From the NCBI GenBank assembly GCA_903868295.1, contig CAIPUQ010000182.1:1-9528 (forward strand): 9,528 nt of DNA. Reading direction: 5' to 3'. Below, in pieces: positions 6,418 to 9,528 of the stretch. Under the pieces are notes generated by a model. That model was not told the origin of the DNA. It saw nothing but the letters and a program-made list of their open reading frames with translations, and did no database searches. The position numbers and the translations under genes are program-made. The DNA is from an uncultured Roseiflexaceae bacterium (GTDB lineage: Bacteria; Chloroflexota; Chloroflexia; Chloroflexales; Roseiflexaceae). Position 1 is the first letter of the stretch; every line of letters starts with the position of its first letter.

Positions 6418-8550
6418 ATGAGCGACACAACCGGCAAATGCCCGTACCACGGCGCAACCACCACCCCAACCACCGGTACCCAAAACCACGACTGGTGGCC
6501 CAAAGCCCTCAACCTCGACATCCTCCGCCAGCACGACACACGTTCGAACCCACTCGGTGATTTCGACTATCGTGCAGCCGTCAAAACACTCGATTTTGCC
6601 GCGGTAAAGGCAGATATACGTGCCGTCATGCGCGATAGCCAGGCGTGGTGGCCGGCAGATTACGGTCACTATGGACCGTTGTTCATCCGCATGACCTGGC
6701 ACGCAGCCGGCACCTACCGCGTCGGCGATGGCCGTGGCGGCGCGAGCACCGGCGCACAGCGCTTTGCACCACTCAACAGCTGGCCCGACAACGGCAACCT
6801 CGACAAAGCACGACGGTTGCTCTGGCCCATCAAACAAAAATACGGCAACAAACTCTCGTGGGCTGACCTGCTGGTTATCGCCGGCAACGTTGCCATCGAA
6901 GATATGGGTGGCCCAAACCATGGCACCGCACTGGGCCGTGCTGACATCTGGCACCCCGAAAAAGACATCTACTGGGGCTCGGAAGACACCTGGTTGGGCG
7001 ACAAGCGCTACGGTGACTCGCGCCAAGACCTCGAAAATCCCCTCGCAGCAGTCCAAATGGGTTTGATTTATGTCAATCCCGAGGGACCAAACGGCAACCC
7101 AGACCCCCTCTTGTCTGCCCAAGACGTGCGTGAGACCTTCAAACGCATGGCCATGAACGACGAAGAGACATTCGCCCTGGTCGCCGGTGGACACACCTTC
7201 GGTAAGGCCCACGGCAATGGTCCCGCGACCGCCGTCGGCGCCGAGCCCGAGGGAGCCGCCATCGAAGCCCAAGGTTTTGGCTGGGCAAGCACCCACAAGA
7301 GCGGCGTCGGAGTCGATGCCATCACCAGCGGCATCGAAGGCCCATGGACCGCCAACCCAACCCAGTGGGACATGGGGTATCTCGAGCTGTTGTACAACTA
7401 CGAGTGGAAGCTGACCAAAAGCCCTGCCGGCGCAAACATTTGGCATCCCATTGACATCGCCGAAGGGGACAAAGCACCTGAGGTCGACGGTAGCGGCAAA
7501 AAAGTCTTGCCCATGATGACGACCGCCGACATGGCGCTCAAAATGGACCCTGCCTACCGCGCCATCGGTGAGCGCTTCGTCAAGGACCCCGTCGCATTCG
7601 GCGAGGCATTCGCACGGGCCTGGTTTAAGTTGCTACACCGCGACATGGGTCCCAAGAGCAACTATGCCGCCGGCGACTACAAAGATGCATCCTACACCTG
7701 GCAGGACCCCATCCCGGCAGCCAAGACACCCAGTGCTGATCAGGTGAGCAAGGCTACCGCTGCGCTCAAAGCAAGTGGGTTGTCGAACGCGCAGATGGTC
7801 GAAGTATCGTGGGCCAGTGCAGCCTCCTTCCGTGGCTCCGACAACCGCGGTGGCGCCAACGGTGCACGGATCCGCCTTGCACCACAGCGCGCCTGGGCAG
7901 TGAACAACCCTGCGTTGCTCGACAAGGTACTGCCCATCTACGAGAAGATCTCGGCAGACACCGGCATGTCCATCGCCGATGTGATTGTATTGGCCGGTTC
8001 AGTCGCCATCGAAGCAAGCTCCGGTACGAAGGTACCGTTTGCGGGCGGACGAAGCGACGCACGCCAGGCCGATACCGACGCCGACAGCTTTGCATACCTC
8101 GAGCTGCGCGCCGATGCGTTCCGCAACTATGTCGAGAAGGAATTCTCCGTTAGCCCCGAAGAACTGATGCTCGACAAAGCACAACTCCTCGGCCTAACAC
8201 CAGTCGAACTGACCGTCCTCATCGGCGGCATGCGTGCCTTGGGCATCAGCCGCACCGGCGAAGGCGTGTGGAGCACCACCGGCAAGCTGGACAACGGCTG
8301 GTTCAAAACCCTGCTCAGCATGGACGTCAAGTGGGAAAAGACCGGCGCGAACAGCTACGTCGCCAAAAACCGACTCACTGGAGCCCCAGTCCGCACCGCG
8401 ACCCGCATCGATCTCGTCTTTGGCTCAAACTCCGAACTCCGCGCCATCGCCGAAGTCTACGCCCAAGACGACAACAACGCCAAGTTCGTGCGCGACTTTG
8501 TCGCTGCCTGGACCAAGGTGATGAACGCAGACCGATTCGACCTGCGCTAG
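6418..8550 (+). CDS. katG: Catalase-peroxidase
   Basis: KatG is a haem enzyme that breaks down hydrogen peroxide by catalase and peroxidase activities. The 710-residue length fits the family. Its N-terminal haem domain has the distal triad in IRMTWHAAGTYR (90-101): Arg91, Trp94 and His95. The Met-Tyr-Trp crosslink characteristic of KatG is intact: Trp94, Tyr218 in LIYVNPEG and Met244 in FKRMAMND. The proximal haem ligand is His259 in GGHTFGKAHG, supported by Trp310 and Asp371. The mobile arginine Arg408 (LLHRDMGP) is also present. Ser304 matches the position of Ser315 of the Mycobacterium tuberculosis enzyme. The C-terminal half (about 430-710) is the usual degenerate second peroxidase domain and looks complete. 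No signal peptide is present, so it acts in the cytoplasm. AGGAG lies 5 nt before the ATG. It is a single-gene unit closed by a strong terminator, with no adjacent regulator. Confidence 0.98.
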   Translation: MSDTTGKCPYHGATTTPTTGTQNHDWWPKALNLDILRQHDTRSNPLGDFDYRAAVKTLDFAAVKADIRAVMRDSQAWWPADYGHYGPLFIRMTWHAAGTYRVGDGRGGASTGAQRFAPLNSWPDNGNLDKARRLLWPIKQKYGNKLSWADLLVIAGNVAIEDMGGPNHGTALGRADIWHPEKDIYWGSEDTWLGDKRYGDSRQDLENPLAAVQMGLIYVNPEGPNGNPDPLLSAQDVRETFKRMAMNDEETFALVAGGHTFGKAHGNGPATAVGAEPEGAAIEAQGFGWASTHKSGVGVDAITSGIEGPWTANPTQWDMGYLELLYNYEWKLTKSPAGANIWHPIDIAEGDKAPEVDGSGKKVLPMMTTADMALKMDPAYRAIGERFVKDPVAFGEAFARAWFKLLHRDMGPKSNYAAGDYKDASYTWQDPIPAAKTPSADQVSKATAALKASGLSNAQMVEVSWASAASFRGSDNRGGANGARIRLAPQRAWAVNNPALLDKVLPIYEKISADTGMSIADVIVLAGSVAIEASSGTKVPFAGGRSDARQADTDADSFAYLELRADAFRNYVEKEFSVSPEELMLDKAQLLGLTPVELTVLIGGMRALGISRTGEGVWSTTGKLDNGWFKTLLSMDVKWEKTGANSYVAKNRLTGAPVRTATRIDLVFGSNSELRAIAEVYAQDDNNAKFVRDFVAAWTKVMNADRFDLR

Positions 8551-8578
8551 TCACCACGGCGATTCCCGGTTAACCACC

Positions 8579-8613
8579 CAAAGCCCCACGGCATGCCGTG
8601 GGGCTTTGTATTT
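8579..8613 (+). terminator. katG rho-independent terminator
   Basis: A perfect 30-nt palindrome (8579-8608) begins 29 nt after the katG stop, with arms reading AGCCCCACGGC and GCCGTGGGGCT. It is followed by TTTGTATTT on the plus strand. Because the stem starts with CAAAG and ends with CTTTG it could also work weakly for the convergent gene. Confidence 0.88.
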
Positions 8614-8638
8614 ACGTGCCGTGGGGCTCTGTTTTATC
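8593..8638 (+). repeat. Tandem duplication of the terminator arm
   Basis: Two adjacent 23-nt units (8593-8615 and 8616-8638) match at 18 of 23 positions. Each contains TGCCGTGGGGCT followed by a T-rich tail. The upstream arm ending at 8592 can therefore pair with either copy, giving a second, longer-looped terminator ending in CTGTTTTAT. The second unit covers the stop codon of the convergent nucleotidyltransferase gene. Confidence 0.75.
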
Positions 8639-9374
8639 GTACCCGCGCGGCGTATTCCACCATCGCGACGGCATCTGGGTACGTCGCAGCTGGGTTTTCC
8701 ACATGGTCACGGTGTCGTTCACGCCAGCGCAGCGCGTTGGTGATGCGTTCTGCTTGCGTTGGGTGATGCTCCATTGCCCAGTTCGCTGCCTGAATTTTCG
8801 ACGTCTGCAGCCCTGTCTGAACGGCAAATAACGCCCGACACATGGTCAATATCACATATGCTTGTGATGGGCGGGAGTCGCGTGTATGCACAACCCAATC
8901 GACCCATTCGCCGATCTGATCCCGCACTGCGGTGCAGAATTCTTCGATCGAAATAGCAGGGATTATGCCCTCTGCCGCAGGTCCGTGCACGACAATACTC
9001 TGGGCACGTATCGTATACCAGTTGATGAGCCAATCGAGGCCTGCGTCTTTGGTGTTGAATGGCTCTCCCGGGCTGATGACCGAGATTGGACTGCGCTGCG
9101 TTTTGAACGTCTCTAATGCAGTGATCGAGATGTATGCAATCTCGATTCTCCCTGCCCATTCGGGATACATCTCCTCGAGGCGCTGATGGAACGCATCGAG
9201 CGTGACGAACAACTCTTCGCCAACATCCTCCTGCAAGACCACCAAGAGATCGATATCGCTGATGTCTGGGTCGAAGTCGCCCCACACCAGCGAACCGTAG
9301 CAATAGATGCCGACCAGCGTGTGCGTCAGCAGCGGGGGAAGTTGCTGTTGGATGGTTTGGACGACCGGATGCAT
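8634..9374 (-). CDS. AadA-like nucleotidyltransferase
   Basis: This 246-residue protein has the fold of ANT(3'')-type aminoglycoside adenylyltransferases, which transfer AMP from ATP to streptomycin or spectinomycin. The N-terminal nucleotidyltransferase domain has the G-S motif YGSLVWGDFDPDISDIDLLV (26-45), with metal ligands Asp40 and Asp42. Glu79 in RIEIAYI matches the catalytic base position. The C-terminal helical domain (about 128-235, DUF4111-like) contains VHGPAAEGI, VILTMCR and AANWAMEHHP, which line up by eye with the VGPAAEEL, VVLTLSR and AADWAMERLP segments of integron AadA. It is slightly shorter than AadA (about 260). The tryptophan and aspartate remembered as drug contacts in AadA do not appear conserved, so resistance activity is not certain. 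The ATG at 9374 is the only good start before an upstream in-frame stop, but its ribosome binding site is weak. The gene converges on katG. Confidence 0.82.
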   Translation of the reverse strand: MHPVVQTIQQQLPPLLTHTLVGIYCYGSLVWGDFDPDISDIDLLVVLQEDVGEELFVTLDAFHQRLEEMYPEWAGRIEIAYISITALETFKTQRSPISVISPGEPFNTKDAGLDWLINWYTIRAQSIVVHGPAAEGIIPAISIEEFCTAVRDQIGEWVDWVVHTRDSRPSQAYVILTMCRALFAVQTGLQTSKIQAANWAMEHHPTQAERITNALRWRERHRDHVENPAATYPDAVAMVEYAARVR

Positions 9375-9405
9375 GCGTGCCTGCGTTCTATTGACGAGTT
9401 TTTCT

Positions 9406-9433
9406 TTGCCCAGCGGTCAAGTGACTATATAAT
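9406..9433 (+). promoter_or_regulatory. Promoter of the right-edge gene
   Basis: TTGCCC (9406-9411) and a perfect TATAAT (9428-9433) are separated by 16 bp. Transcription would start near 9440, about 36 nt before the ATG at 9476. The same AT-rich stretch may also serve the leftward nucleotidyltransferase gene (minus-strand TTGAAT with TATATA, 14 bp apart), but that spacing is poor. Confidence 0.65.
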
Positions 9434-9475
9434 AAGACCATTCTGATTCAACCATAGGGAACAGGGAGGTTGCAC

Positions 9476-9528
9476 ATGACCGATGATGCACGGCAACAGG
9501 CCCAAGAGGTCTATTACCCGACCGAATC
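9476..9528 (+). CDS. Start of an unidentified protein, truncated by window edge
   Basis: Only 17 complete codons are visible, beginning MTDDARQQAQEVYYPTE. The start is well supported: GGGAGG lies 6 nt before the ATG and a good promoter stands upstream. The VYYPTE segment faintly recalls the N-terminus of acetyl-CoA synthetase-type enzymes, but too little is present to assign a function. Confidence 0.7.
   Translation, partial: MTDDARQQAQEVYYPTE

Noticed and set aside
6349..7446. Minus-strand open frame of 365 codons opposite katG
   Set aside because: It mirrors the codon bias of katG and has no motif; katG is unmistakable on the other strand.
1..9528. CRISPR array, tRNA, rRNA, insertion sequence or phage genes
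   Set aside because: No regularly spaced repeats, cloverleaf-like segments, transposase motifs or phage proteins were seen on either strand.

Overview
The window is ordinary bacterial chromosome of moderately high GC content. It most resembles a member of the Chloroflexota (Chloroflexia). This is judged from the style of the proteins: an ATP synthase subunit a with a long His/Cys-containing loop, a soluble receiver-GAF-histidine kinase, and a cluster of molybdenum-hydroxylase accessory genes. The placement is an inference by eye, not a database result.

Layout from left to right. A truncated atpB (F0 subunit a) runs off the left edge on the minus strand and has its own leader. Next comes a tightly packed five-gene minus-strand operon, read right to left: a PfkB-family sugar/nucleoside kinase, an XdhC/CoxI-family protein, a MocA-like nucleotidyltransferase, a molybdopterin-binding MoeA-like protein, and a receiver-GAF-HisKA-HATPase histidine kinase. 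Three of its four junctions are overlapping stop/start pairs, and the fourth (xdhC to mocA) is a 2-nt gap or an overlap, depending on the start chosen. The operon has a perfect TATAAT -10 box just upstream. Directly upstream of that promoter lie a strong 14-bp hairpin terminator and an unrecognised 54-codon gene with a good ribosome binding site, also on the minus strand. Diverging from this small gene, on the plus strand, is a complete katG (catalase-peroxidase). katG ends in a strong hairpin terminator that faces a convergent minus-strand nucleotidyltransferase related to AadA aminoglycoside adenylyltransferases. At the right edge a new plus-strand gene begins behind a recognisable promoter and ribosome binding site; only 17 complete codons are visible.

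How the genes work together: XdhC, the MocA-like enzyme and the molybdopterin-binding protein form a set that would process molybdopterin and deliver finished Mo cofactor to a xanthine-oxidase/CO-dehydrogenase family hydroxylase. No such hydroxylase lies in the window. The PfkB kinase at the front of the operon and the histidine kinase at its end are probably co-transcribed, so the operon may link a metabolic substrate, cofactor supply and a signalling step. That link is inference. KatG is an independent oxidative-stress gene.

No clearly novel multi-gene system is visible. The most worthwhile items are the orphan small gene, the translational coupling of a histidine kinase to Mo-cofactor genes, the AadA-like protein that seems to lack the usual drug-contact residues, and a tandemly duplicated terminator arm whose second copy supplies the stop codon of the convergent gene.
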